Shown: positions 15,384-21,066 of the stretch, piece after piece
How positions within the stretch are numbered: the first letter of the stretch is position 1
Layout of the letters: every line of letters starts with the position of its first letter
Virus record (IMG/VR): IMGVR_UViG_3300046492_000338
Location: 1 to 32,368 of that record
Direction: 5' to 3' (one strand)
Length of the DNA stretch: 32,368 nt
DNA from: a virus
Made by a program: the position numbers and the translations under genes
Notes under the pieces: model-generated
The model's database searches: none
Seen by the model: the letters and a program-made list of their open reading frames with translations, nothing else
What the model was told of the DNA's origin: nothing

Positions 15384-15407
15384 GTCGACACTCCTTTTGG
15401 TGTCGGC
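15384..15407 (+). other. Small stem-loop in the structured intergenic region
   Basis: A short CGACAC/GTGTCG stem closes a U-rich loop (TCCTTTTG). Its GTGTCGGC side could also pair with GTGCCGAC inside the next hairpin. That allows two alternative folds upstream of the strong hairpin and terminator. This part of the 238-bp gap contains no convincing gene. Confidence 0.3.
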
Positions 15408-15422
15408 CTTCCATCCGGAAGA

Positions 15423-15457
15423 GTGTCCTCCCCCGTGCCGACCTGTGGGGAGGACAC
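15423..15457 (+). other. Perfect 11-bp hairpin in the gap after the plus-strand operon
   Basis: GTGTCCTCCCC pairs with GGGGAGGACAC around a 13-nt loop. It is too strong to ignore and lies just before a second terminator-like hairpin. It may be part of a tandem terminator or a stable small RNA. Confidence 0.5.
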
Positions 15458-15464
15458 AACAACA

Positions 15465-15491
15465 GCCCCGCCCGGACACCCGGAGCGGGGC
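15465..15491 (+). terminator. Terminator for the plus-strand operon
   Basis: GCCCCGC pairs with GCGGGGC, and the inner CCGG elements can extend the stem. It follows the four overlapping genes and precedes the next plus-strand gene. Confidence 0.55.
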
Positions 15492-15556
15492 CGCTTCACG
15501 TCACGACTCCGTCACACGCCTTCACGCACCGCACACGCCACGCCACAATCACGCGC

Positions 15557-15790
15557 ATGTCAGACACCACGGCCGCCCGCAGCTGGCGCCCCACCCGCAT
15601 GCAGAAAACCATCGCCGCCGTCGTCCTCCTCATCGTCTGGACGATGATGGCCAACTCCTGGGCAGACAAGGGCTGCACCCTGCCCCAGGGGTATTCGTTC
15701 GTCATCAGCCACGGCGGCACACCGGATCACGACCAGGGGTGTGAGGACGAGCCGGGCGGCCCGGAGTACACGGACCAGTACTACAGATGA
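15557..15790 (+). CDS. Small single-span membrane protein
   Basis: 77 residues from an ATG at 15557. The basic N-terminus (RSWRPTRMQK) is followed by a hydrophobic segment of about 20 residues (TIAAVVLLIVWTMMANSWA), then a polar part with two Cys, an acidic stretch (DHDQGCEDEPGGPEYTDQYY) and a tyrosine end. The charge pattern puts the tail outside, with possible secretion by signal-anchor. The spacer holds no clear Shine-Dalgarno; CACAAT nine bases before the ATG could be the -10 of a leaderless message. Confidence 0.6.
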   Translation: MSDTTAARSWRPTRMQKTIAAVVLLIVWTMMANSWADKGCTLPQGYSFVISHGGTPDHDQGCEDEPGGPEYTDQYYR

Positions 15791-15799
15791 CCACGCGAA

Positions 15800-15833
15800 G
15801 GCCCCGCCACGAGGGGGGATTCGCGGCGGGGCC
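15800..15833. terminator. Bidirectional-looking terminator hairpin
   Basis: GGCCCCGCC pairs with GGCGGGGCC, 9 bp, around a 16-nt loop. It lies between the convergent plus-strand membrane protein gene and the minus-strand 59-aa gene, so it could serve both. Its left edge GCGAAGGCCCCGCC is shared with the 16084 hairpin. Confidence 0.65.
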
Positions 15834-15882
15834 AGGGTGCCGGGCGCTACCCGGCGTGCAGCCTCCAGTGTGGCAGGCGCGG

Positions 15883-16062
15883 TCAGTCGTCGTCCTCCGC
15901 GAGCGCAATCTCAACCTGCTTGATCTTCCCGCTCGTCGACAGCTCCGCACGGATCGGGTTGTCCCGCGGCACGCCGGCCTTCCGGGCTGCGTCGACGAAC
16001 GCGGCGAGCTCGTCGAGCGTCATGTCCTTGTCTTCCCCGGTGAACTTCAGCGCGGCAGGCAT
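15883..16062 (-). CDS. Small acidic protein, 59 aa
   Basis: Begins MPAALKFTGEDKDMTLDELA at an ATG in 16062. An upstream GTG at 16080 is less likely because it abuts the preceding hairpin. One helix (TLDELAAFVDAARKAGVP) is followed by a beta hairpin (IRAELSTSGKIKQVEIAL) and an AEDDD end. Such small proteins of 55-65 aa with this pattern are widespread as Streptomyces phage hypotheticals. It stands alone between two terminators, so it may have its own promoter or be read through. Confidence 0.6.
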   Translation of the reverse strand: MPAALKFTGEDKDMTLDELAAFVDAARKAGVPRDNPIRAELSTSGKIKQVEIALAEDDD

Positions 16063-16083
16063 GAGCTCAGGATGACGCACGAA

Positions 16084-16116
16084 GGCCCCGCCGCGGGAGG
16101 GGTTCGCGGCGGGGCC
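16084..16116. terminator. Terminator, 12-bp perfect stem
   Basis: GGCCCCGCCGCG pairs with CGCGGCGGGGCC around a 9-nt loop, in the spacer between the 56-aa and 59-aa minus-strand genes. It ends the 20082-16136 minus-strand cassette. Confidence 0.7.
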
Positions 16117-16135
16117 CGGACGAGGTGGGGCAGCG

Positions 16136-16306
16136 TCACGCGTGTGGAAGCTCCAGCTCCTCGAACTCCGCGCGGACGTCAGCCGGGTCCATCCGGCCCT
16201 CCGCCAGTTCGTAGATCAGTCCCACGGCATGCCACACGTCGCCGTCGGTCGCGTCGCGCAGTGCAGACGCGATGGTCTTGATCAGTGCGAGGCGTTCGGT
16301 CTCCAT
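16136..16306 (-). CDS. Small helical acidic protein, 56 aa
   Basis: Begins METERLALIKTIASALRDAT with GAGGAGCC upstream of the ATG. Almost all helical: TERLALIKTIASALRD, then GDVWHAVGLIYELAEGRM and an acidic end (DVRAEFEELELPHA). It follows the 221-aa gene by ten bases and is the last gene before the terminator. No family recognised; a small partner protein is likely. Confidence 0.6.
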   Translation of the reverse strand: METERLALIKTIASALRDATDGDVWHAVGLIYELAEGRMDPADVRAEFEELELPHA

Positions 16307-16316
16307 CGTGGGCTCC

Positions 16317-16982
16317 TCAGTCGCGGACTTGGTGGTGTCGAATCGAGTCGGCGGGGTCGTGCACGATGGCCCCGGCCTGCCCAATGTGCTCTACACGCAA
16401 CCCCTTCTCTGGGGTTGGCGCCGAGGCGTTGTTGTTGTCGTTGTTGGCGGGCTGACCTGCACCAACGACACCCCCCGGGGTCGATCGGGGAGTGGGGAGA
16501 GCGTCGCCCTTCACACCCGTGGATGAGCCCCTGCCCTGCATGCGTACGGCCTCCACCTGAACGCCGCACGCGTCGAGCGCCTCACGCACCCGCTCGGGCG
16601 TCGTGCCCAAGTCGTGGGCGAGGACGGCGATGTGCGCGTGCGGCGTACCCACGCGGGCGAGGGACTCGCACAGCTCGTGGAACGTCGGGACGCGCCACGT
16701 CTCGGCGGCACCAGCCACCGTCTCATCGGCCTCCGGCTCGGGCTCACTGGCCTCGTCCTCGCCGCGTCGGCCGATCCAGCCACGGGCTTTCTCCCAGCCG
16801 CGGCACGCCATGATCCCGGCCACGAAATACGCGGTCTCTGGAAGAACGGCGACGATCCCCCACATCGCCAGCAGGCCGACAGTGAGCAGCACGATCTTCG
16901 CCGTGCGCTCGCTCATCCCGGCCGACTCCCCCGGCTCTTCGAGGTCGTCGGCCTCCACCTCCGGCTCCTCCGCAGCGCTCAT
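16317..16982 (-). CDS. Mobile-element-type protein with membrane segment and GRGSSTGVKG motif
   Basis: 221 residues from an ATG overlapping the previous stop (ATGA). It has an acidic N-terminus and a hydrophobic span at about 28-60. Residues about 98-147 form a helical domain with GTPHAHIAVLAHDLG, an HTH-like element and VREALDACGVQVEAVRM. Then comes GRGSSTGVKGD (150-160), a Pro-rich part, an Asn-rich run and RVEHIGQAGAIVHDPAD near the end. I associate the GRGSSTGVKG signature with proteins near DUF2637 genes in Streptomyces integrative elements. Function unknown; the context is transfer or replication functions of plasmids. Confidence 0.65.
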   Translation of the reverse strand: MSAAEEPEVEADDLEEPGESAGMSERTAKIVLLTVGLLAMWGIVAVLPETAYFVAGIMACRGWEKARGWIGRRGEDEASEPEPEADETVAGAAETWRVPTFHELCESLARVGTPHAHIAVLAHDLGTTPERVREALDACGVQVEAVRMQGRGSSTGVKGDALPTPRSTPGGVVGAGQPANNDNNNASAPTPEKGLRVEHIGQAGAIVHDPADSIRHHQVRD

Positions 16983-17485
16983 CCGAACGCGCCCGTGAAC
17001 CCGGATCCCAGCATGTTCGCCGCACTGCCAAGCGGCACCGCGGCGACCCCCGCCACGCCGCCGGACAGGGCCAGGCAAATCCCGGAGAAGGCGCCCGCGA
17101 TCAACTTTCCGTTCGGCACCTTGGGCGCCCACTTGATCAGGGCAATGAACACGAGCGTGAACAGGAACACGATCACGAACCCGCCGTCGGTGAGCGCGAC
17201 CGGGTTCCCGCGGGTCACGTCGCGGTCGTTGCCGCCGACGCCCCAGACGAGGCCGAGGTATCCGGCGGCGTTCGCAGCCCAGATGACGGCCCAGGTGACG
17301 ATGCCGAGTGCAGATGCTGCGCCGAACGTGGCGAGCGCGGCAAGCAGCCCATAGATGTGGGACAGGACGAACGGGACGAGGGCGGTCCACTGGCGCTTCT
17401 CCTTGAACCACCAGCGGATGAGGTACATGAGGATGATGCCGACGCCGACGGCGACACCACCCAGGCTGATCATCGTGTACGGCAT
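16979..17485 (-). CDS. Polytopic membrane protein (about 5 segments)
   Basis: 168 residues, starting MPYTMISLGGVAVG at 17485. Hydrophobic spans occur at about 5-25, 40-60, 60-85, 105-125 and 135-165, separated by short charged loops (RWWFKEKRQW, GNDRDVTRGN, KWAPKVPNGK). It lies between a 54-aa membrane protein gene and the GRGSSTGVKG gene, with overlaps or one-base gaps, so they form one operon with the DUF2637 gene. In Streptomyces plasmids and AICEs, clusters of small membrane proteins (Spd) act in intramycelial spread; membership is inferred from context. Confidence 0.65.
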   Translation of the reverse strand: MPYTMISLGGVAVGVGIILMYLIRWWFKEKRQWTALVPFVLSHIYGLLAALATFGAASALGIVTWAVIWAANAAGYLGLVWGVGGNDRDVTRGNPVALTDGGFVIVFLFTLVFIALIKWAPKVPNGKLIAGAFSGICLALSGGVAGVAAVPLGSAANMLGSGFTGAFG

Positions 17486-17486
17486 T

Positions 17487-17651
17487 TCAGTGGCTCCAGA
17501 TCGTGGCGACGTACGCGGTAGGCAGGGCGAGGAGGACGACGGTGCAGGCGGCCGGCCACAGGTAGAGGCCGGGGGCGCGGCGGGGCGCAATGCGGTGGAG
17601 GCCGATCGCGGCGAGGAGCGCAGCCAGCGGGCAGAGGACGGTGAGGATCAT
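17487..17651 (-). CDS. Small membrane protein, 54 aa
   Basis: Begins MILTVLCPLAALLAAIG at an ATG overlapping the DUF2637 stop (ATGA). Two hydrophobic segments (residues about 2-18 and 32-50) flank a basic loop RIAPRRAPG, so a hairpin in the membrane is likely. The next gene starts one base after its stop. It is a short operon member typical of Spd-like clusters, and of unknown function. Confidence 0.6.
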   Translation of the reverse strand: MILTVLCPLAALLAAIGLHRIAPRRAPGLYLWPAACTVVLLALPTAYVATIWSH

Positions 17652-18778
17652 GGGTAGAACCCCGTCCCGTCGCTGAGCCGCCCGTGCGCAGCCTTGAGCC
17701 GACGGCCGGCGGTGGCCGGGCTCACGCCGAGGAGTTGAGCCGCGGTGTCCTTCGTGAGCCGCTCCCCGTCCCTGAGCCGGGACGCGAGGGTGACGATCTG
17801 CTGCTCGATGCGGTCGCCTTCGGGCTCAGGGTCCGGCTCACTCGGCTCAGGGCGGCTCACGAGGGTGGGCTCAGCCGGGCTCAAGACGGGCTCACGTGAG
17901 ACGTGCTGGTCAACGGGCTGGGTGGGCGGCGGAGTCGAGGGCGGGGCAGGCTCGGGCGCGGCGACGATGAGCGCGGTCTGCACAGTCGTCTCAAAGCCCG
18001 GCTCACGCTCGGGCTCACGGTCTGAGCCGGGCTCAGGCTCACGGATCACCGGCTCAGCCGGGGGCAGTGCAGGCTGAGCCGGGGCGTGCTCGATGTCGAG
18101 GACACCTGAGACCGGGGCCAGGGCCCGCCCGTAGCGGGTCAGGCGCAGCGCCATGACAGCCGACACCGGAGCCTTGCGGCGCCAGGCGCGGCCGTACCTG
18201 GCGCGCAGTCGGGCCCGCTCGACGAGCCGGGACTGCTCCAGCTTGATCACTTGGTCGTAGGAGCGCAGCTCCCACAGCTTCATCCGGCGCCACATCCGGA
18301 ACGTGGAGATCGGATCGAGGAACCAGCGCGCCATGCGGACGGAGTCCATGTGGCGTCCGGCCGTGATGTCGGCGGTCCGTCCGATCGCGTGGCGGGCTGC
18401 CTCGACGACAACGACGAACAGGACCGGGATGACGGCGTGCATGCCGGTGCCGATGGGGTCGGGCCAGGCGGCTGCGGCGTTGAACGCGATCGTCGCTGTG
18501 GTGAGGAGCCATGCGGTGTGGCGGAGCATGGCGAGCGGCATGAGCAGCCACGTGAGGAGGAGGTCGAGGGCGAGCAGGACGAGGATTCCGGCGTCGATGC
18601 CGATGGGGAAGGCGTGCGCGAAGGCGCCGAAGCCTTTGACCTTGGCGAGCTTGGCGACCGCGGCGTAGGAGCCGACGAAGCCGATCGCCGCGATCAGGGT
18701 CGCTCCGGTGGCGACGGCGATGATGAGTCGGCGCTGCAAGGTCGTGAGCTTGGGGCGGTCGCCGTTGGGCGTCTTCAC
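17648..18778 (-). CDS. DUF2637 / SpdB-like membrane protein with C-terminal HTH
   Basis: 376 residues from a GTG with GGAG upstream. The N-terminal 135 residues have four hydrophobic segments (about 17-40, 57-84, 88-104, 113-130) with the pattern SYAAVAKLAKVKGF, FAHAFPIGIDAGILV and RHTAWLLTTATIAFNAAAAW, which I recognise as DUF2637 (SpdB-type) from Streptomyces plasmids and AICEs. A basic cytosolic region follows, then a long Glu/Pro-rich linker and a final HTH (AAQLLGVSPATAGRRLKAAHG). Family members help plasmid spread in mycelium. The 3' part contains an extraordinary TGAGCC array described separately. Confidence 0.75.
   Translation of the reverse strand: MKTPNGDRPKLTTLQRRLIIAVATGATLIAAIGFVGSYAAVAKLAKVKGFGAFAHAFPIGIDAGILVLLALDLLLTWLLMPLAMLRHTAWLLTTATIAFNAAAAWPDPIGTGMHAVIPVLFVVVVEAARHAIGRTADITAGRHMDSVRMARWFLDPISTFRMWRRMKLWELRSYDQVIKLEQSRLVERARLRARYGRAWRRKAPVSAVMALRLTRYGRALAPVSGVLDIEHAPAQPALPPAEPVIREPEPGSDREPEREPGFETTVQTALIVAAPEPAPPSTPPPTQPVDQHVSREPVLSPAEPTLVSRPEPSEPDPEPEGDRIEQQIVTLASRLRDGERLTKDTAAQLLGVSPATAGRRLKAAHGRLSDGTGFYP
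17674..18080. repeat. Cluster of 20 TGAGCC/GGCTCA hexamers inside the DUF2637 gene
   Basis: Twenty copies in 407 bp: 13 as GGCTCA and 7 as TGAGCC on the plus strand, for example at 17674, 17695, 17719, 17736, 17755, 17773, 17823, 17835, 17844, 17854, 17868, 17878, 17889, 18000, 18012, 18023, 18030, 18036, 18051 and 18075. They fall in all three codon phases, so Glu-Pro repeats explain only part. Codons before GAG end in T unusually often (CGT, CCT, GCT, AGT). A simple base-composition estimate predicts well under one in this length. A protein-binding array is the likeliest reading. Confidence 0.7.
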
Positions 18779-18815
18779 GAGGGTCTCCGGGTGGCGAGGA
18801 GAGGGGCGGTGCGGG

Positions 18816-19154
18816 TTAGCGCTGTGCGCACTTCGCTTCGACGAGGACGGCGGCTCTGTCCCAGTCGACGGATTCGTTGCCGGCGCCGATGCGCATCTGC
18901 TCGGCCGCCCATGCGGTGCCGAACATGGCGATGCCGCCGCACATGGCGTTCTTGTCGGCTTCGGTCTGCTGCGCCCACGAGAGGTCGACGACGGTTTGCG
19001 TCATGTCGTCGGCCGTGGGGGTGGCGTCGGTGGTTTCGATGACGGTGGTGGTCGCGGGGTCGTCGCTGCTGTCACTGCTGCCTGCGGATGTGCAGGCGGT
19101 GAGGGCGAACACGGCGGCGGCGAGTATGACGGTGAGGGCGCGGCGAGTGTTCAT
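18816..19154 (-). CDS. Lipoprotein
   Basis: 112 residues. MNTRRALTVILAAAVFALTAC is a classic lipoprotein signal: basic N-region, hydrophobic core and lipobox LTAC, with Cys21 as the modified residue. A Ser/Asp/Thr-rich spacer follows, then a small domain with two further Cys (NAMCGGIAMF and VEAKCAQR), possibly disulphide-linked. It should be anchored on the outer face of the host membrane. Such lipoproteins in mobile elements may affect entry exclusion, but that is inference. Confidence 0.75.
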   Translation of the reverse strand: MNTRRALTVILAAAVFALTACTSAGSSDSSDDPATTTVIETTDATPTADDMTQTVVDLSWAQQTEADKNAMCGGIAMFGTAWAAEQMRIGAGNESVDWDRAAVLVEAKCAQR

Positions 19155-19178
19155 GAACTCTGGTCTCCAGGAGATGGG

Positions 19179-19224
19179 GCCGCGCCCCGCGGCCGTGGGG
19201 GAGATGGCTGACGCGGGGCGCGGC
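19179..19224 (-). terminator. Terminator, 12-bp stem
   Basis: GCCGCGCCCCGC pairs perfectly with GCGGGGCGCGGC around a 22-nt loop, between the 26-aa peptide gene and the lipoprotein gene. It would separate the small-protein run (20082-19238) from the lipoprotein/DUF2637 operon. Confidence 0.65.
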
Positions 19225-19237
19225 GGTCTGGGGTGGG

Positions 19238-19318
19238 TCAGCTGGTGCCGTGGTAGATCGCGAAGGCGAGGGCCGCGAAGGATGCGGCGATACCGAGGGC
19301 GTAGAGGAAGCGCTCCAT
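19238..19318 (-). CDS. 26-residue membrane peptide
   Basis: MERFLYALGIAASFAALAFA followed by IYHGTS: a single hydrophobic segment after a short charged start. The ATG overlaps the previous stop (TGATG) and the gene ends before the terminator, so it sits in a tightly packed operon. Its size hides it from most gene finders. Confidence 0.5.
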   Translation of the reverse strand: MERFLYALGIAASFAALAFAIYHGTS

Positions 19319-19521
19319 CAGCGGCCCCTCCTCGTCCGTCGGCCGGTCTCGCGGTCGCGGTCGGCGTCTTCCCACGCCTGGCCTTGACGGGCGGTCCGGG
19401 TGACGTTCTTGCGGTAGTTCTGCCGGCGTTCCCGGGCGGCGGTGTCGCTCGCGGACTCGCGTCCGGGGCGGGCGGCGGCGCGTTCGTGGTCGTTGCCGAG
19501 GAGGCGATCGAACAGGCCCAT
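19318..19521 (-). CDS. Small basic protein, 67 aa
   Basis: MGLFDRLLGNDHERAAARPG with GGGAG upstream. After a short hydrophobic start (MGLFDRLLG) it is rich in Arg, Asp and Glu with almost no hydrophobic core (RERRQNYRKNVTRTARQGQA), ending RRTRRGR. Probably disordered and nucleic-acid-binding or membrane-attached at its N-terminus. It overlaps both neighbours by TGATG. Confidence 0.6.
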   Translation of the reverse strand: MGLFDRLLGNDHERAAARPGRESASDTAARERRQNYRKNVTRTARQGQAWEDADRDRETGRRTRRGR

Positions 19522-19682
19522 CAGATGCTCCCGTCCTGCTCGTCGTCGGACGCGTCGAGTTGGGCGTCGAGGAGAGCGGGTTCGATGGACGCGGTGCCTT
19601 GGCCGCGGTAGTCGCCGCGCTCGATGGCCGCGTACACGGCTTCGCTGCCGGCGTTCATGCGGTCCTGGAACGTCTCGCCCAT
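19521..19682 (-). CDS. Small acidic protein, 53 aa
   Basis: Begins MGETFQDRMNAGSEAVYAAI. Residues about 4-25 form a helix; the rest is acidic and includes RGDYRGQGTASIEPALLDAQ and SDDEQDGSI. Translation is coupled to both neighbours through TGATG overlaps. No family recognised. Confidence 0.55.
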   Translation of the reverse strand: MGETFQDRMNAGSEAVYAAIERGDYRGQGTASIEPALLDAQLDASDDEQDGSI

Positions 19683-19831
19683 CAGTGGCGACCCTTCGCG
19701 TCTTGCTGCGCCATGGTCTGGCGGACGTCGGCGCTGGCCTGATAGTCGGCGCGGCAGTTCTCGATGGTCGCGGGGACTGCGAGGATCTCGTTCGGCTGCG
19801 GGGTGAGGTCCCGCTCCTGCTGCTCGCTCAT
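19682..19831 (-). CDS. Small protein, 49 aa
   Basis: Begins MSEQQERDLTPQPNEILAVP at an ATG that overlaps the stop of the 84-aa gene (ATGA). It has one central segment (ILAVPATIENCRADYQASAD) and an RQTMAQQDAKGRH end. A start further upstream is possible but would overlap the 84-aa gene deeply. Unknown role. Confidence 0.5.
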   Translation of the reverse strand: MSEQQERDLTPQPNEILAVPATIENCRADYQASADVRQTMAQQDAKGRH

Positions 19832-20082
19832 GCGGTCACCGCCGGGCGGGGCAGGGCGCGGCACTTCTCCGCGTGGCCTTGGGCGAGTTCGTTGGCGCGG
19901 CGCTCGTTCCACCAGAGGCCGGGGGTGTCACCGTTGCCGCAGCCGGTGCAGCGCGTGCGGGTGTAGTCGCCGCCGCCGGTGAGGTCGACGGTGGCGCCTG
20001 CGACGGTGAGGTAGCGGGCGATGACTCCGTCGGGCCAAGGTGCGGGGCTGGGTTGTTGGGGCTGCTGATCGGTACGCTCCAC
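19828..20082 (-). CDS. Small zinc-binding-like protein, 84 aa
   Basis: Begins MERTDQQPQQPSPAPWPDGV from a GTG. The core DGVIARYLTVAGATVDLTGG, then RTRCTGCGN with further Trp, Glu and HAEKCRALPRP, gives a likely Cys/His metal site (CTGC and H-C). Proteins of this pattern are familiar from Streptomyces integrative elements and plasmids. It is the first gene of the minus-strand small-protein run, downstream of a hairpin leader and a strongly palindromic control region. Confidence 0.6.
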   Translation of the reverse strand: MERTDQQPQQPSPAPWPDGVIARYLTVAGATVDLTGGGDYTRTRCTGCGNGDTPGLWWNERRANELAQGHAEKCRALPRPAVTA

Positions 20083-20118
20083 GTGGGCCTGCCATTTCGT
20101 CGCTGTAGTGGTGGGTCC

Positions 20119-20159
20119 GCCCCCGGCCCATATGGCGTTCGCAGCGCCGGGCCGGGGGC
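20119..20159 (-). other. Leader hairpin upstream of the 84-aa gene
   Basis: GCCCCCGGCCC pairs with GGGCCGGGGGC, 11 bp, around a 19-nt loop, between the divergent promoters and the 84-aa start. No terminated transcript would run plus-strand here, so an attenuating or stabilising role in the minus-strand leader is more likely. The plus-strand flank TTTG could also act as a weak terminator. Confidence 0.45.
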
Positions 20160-20168
20160 TTTGTGCTT

Positions 20169-20221
20169 AGTAGCTCGGGCTACTTCCTAGGACTGTACGG
20201 GGCCCCGTACACTCTGGGCAA
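20169..20221. promoter_or_regulatory. Divergent promoter region with two palindromes
   Basis: An 18-bp perfect palindrome, TGTACGGGGCCCCGTACA (20194-20211), overlaps candidate -10 boxes in both directions. Plus-strand TACACT (20208-20213) faces the HTH gene. On the minus strand TACAGT (20192-20197) with TTGCCC 18 bp upstream faces the small-protein run. A second inverted repeat (AGTAGC, GCTACT) occupies 20169-20184. The divergent layout and palindrome strongly suggest repression of both promoters by one dimeric regulator, most simply the adjacent HTH protein. Confidence 0.65.
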
Positions 20222-20251
20222 GCGGCCCGCCCGAAGAATGTGAGGCCGGGT

Positions 20252-20542
20252 GTGACCGAGGAGGCTCAGCGCGTGATCGACGCCATGGACGCCGTGGAGG
20301 CGATGACCGACCCGGAACAACGCGCGAAGGCGATCGGCGAGGTGATGGCCGATCAGGCGAAGCGGGGGAAGCGTTGGCGGGAGATGCGCCGTCAGGTGGT
20401 GCTCGACATGCGGGCGCAGACCCCGCCTGTCTCGTACAGGAGGATCGCTGCTGCGCTCGGAGTGGGGCTGGCCACGGTGCAGGACATCGAGCGGGGCTAC
20501 ACGGGGTCAGGGAAGAACCGGCCGAGGAAGAGCGAGGAGTGA
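20252..20542 (+). CDS. Helix-turn-helix regulator, 96 aa
   Basis: Starts at a GTG with GAGG six bases upstream; an earlier GTG at 20240 is less likely. An N-terminal helical half (EEAQRVIDAMDAVEAMTDPE) precedes a basic linker and an HTH (PVSYRRIAAALGVGLATVQ) with a recognition helix ending DIERGYTG. It is the likely binder of the palindrome just upstream. The type recurs beside DUF6221-like genes in Streptomyces mobile elements, so a regulator of the island is the best guess. Confidence 0.7.
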   Translation: MTEEAQRVIDAMDAVEAMTDPEQRAKAIGEVMADQAKRGKRWREMRRQVVLDMRAQTPPVSYRRIAAALGVGLATVQDIERGYTGSGKNRPRKSEE

Positions 20543-20547
20543 GCGGC

Positions 20548-20970
20548 GTGGATCTTGTGCAGTGGCTTGGCGGGCAGCTCGACGAGGAGGAGCGGATCGC
20601 ACGGGAGGCAACGCCCGGACCGTGGCAGAACGCGCCGACGGCTCGTCACCACACCACTGCATCCGGGCGGAGCGAGGAGGCAGTGTTCGCGTCTCCGCCC
20701 GATGTGGGTGCCATGGTCGTGGCCAGCACCGGGAAGCCCAGCGCGCGGCAGAACCTGGTCAACGCCGAGTTCATCGCCGCGCATGATCCGGCCCGGGTGC
20801 TGCGCGAGATCGACGCCAAGCGGGATCTGCTGCGTCTCGCGGAGCGGGCCCACGACTACCACGAGACGTTCACGAGCGGCTTCGCGTCTGCGCTGGAAGG
20901 GGCGCTGCGCCTGTTCGCCCTGGCCTACGCTGACAGGCCGGGATACCGAGCAGAGGAGTGGGCGCCGTGA
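20548..20970 (+). CDS. DUF6221-like protein
   Basis: 140 residues from a GTG preceded by GAGGAG. LVQWLGGQLDEEERIAREAT, PGPW, then later AEFIAAHDPARVLREIDAKR and helical end LLRLAERAHDYHE match my recollection of DUF6221, a family common in Streptomyces mobile elements (LDEDE...ATPGPW...HDPARVLAEVEAKR). It has no catalytic residues that I can name. Transcription with the HTH gene is likely (spacing five bases). Confidence 0.7.
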   Translation: MDLVQWLGGQLDEEERIAREATPGPWQNAPTARHHTTASGRSEEAVFASPPDVGAMVVASTGKPSARQNLVNAEFIAAHDPARVLREIDAKRDLLRLAERAHDYHETFTSGFASALEGALRLFALAYADRPGYRAEEWAP

Positions 20971-21005
20971 GCGACACCGCCTGGGGCTGAAACCCCACAC
21001 CACCC

Positions 21006-21039
21006 GAGCCCCCGCTCTGCGCGCCGCAGTCGGGGGCTC
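21006..21039 (+). terminator. Terminator after the DUF6221-like gene
   Basis: GAGCCCCCG pairs perfectly with CGGGGGCTC, loop 16 nt, 36 bases after the stop of the DUF6221-like gene. Confidence 0.6.
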
Positions 21040-21054
21040 CCGTGTGTCCCGGCC

Positions 21055-21060
21055 TACACT
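21055..21060 (+). promoter_or_regulatory. Candidate -10 box for a leaderless 78-aa gene
   Basis: TACACT ends six bases before the GTG of the next gene, which has no Shine-Dalgarno. The same TACACT hexamer is the plus-strand -10 candidate at 20208. The -35 is unclear. Confidence 0.35.
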
Positions 21061-21066
21061 CCCGCA

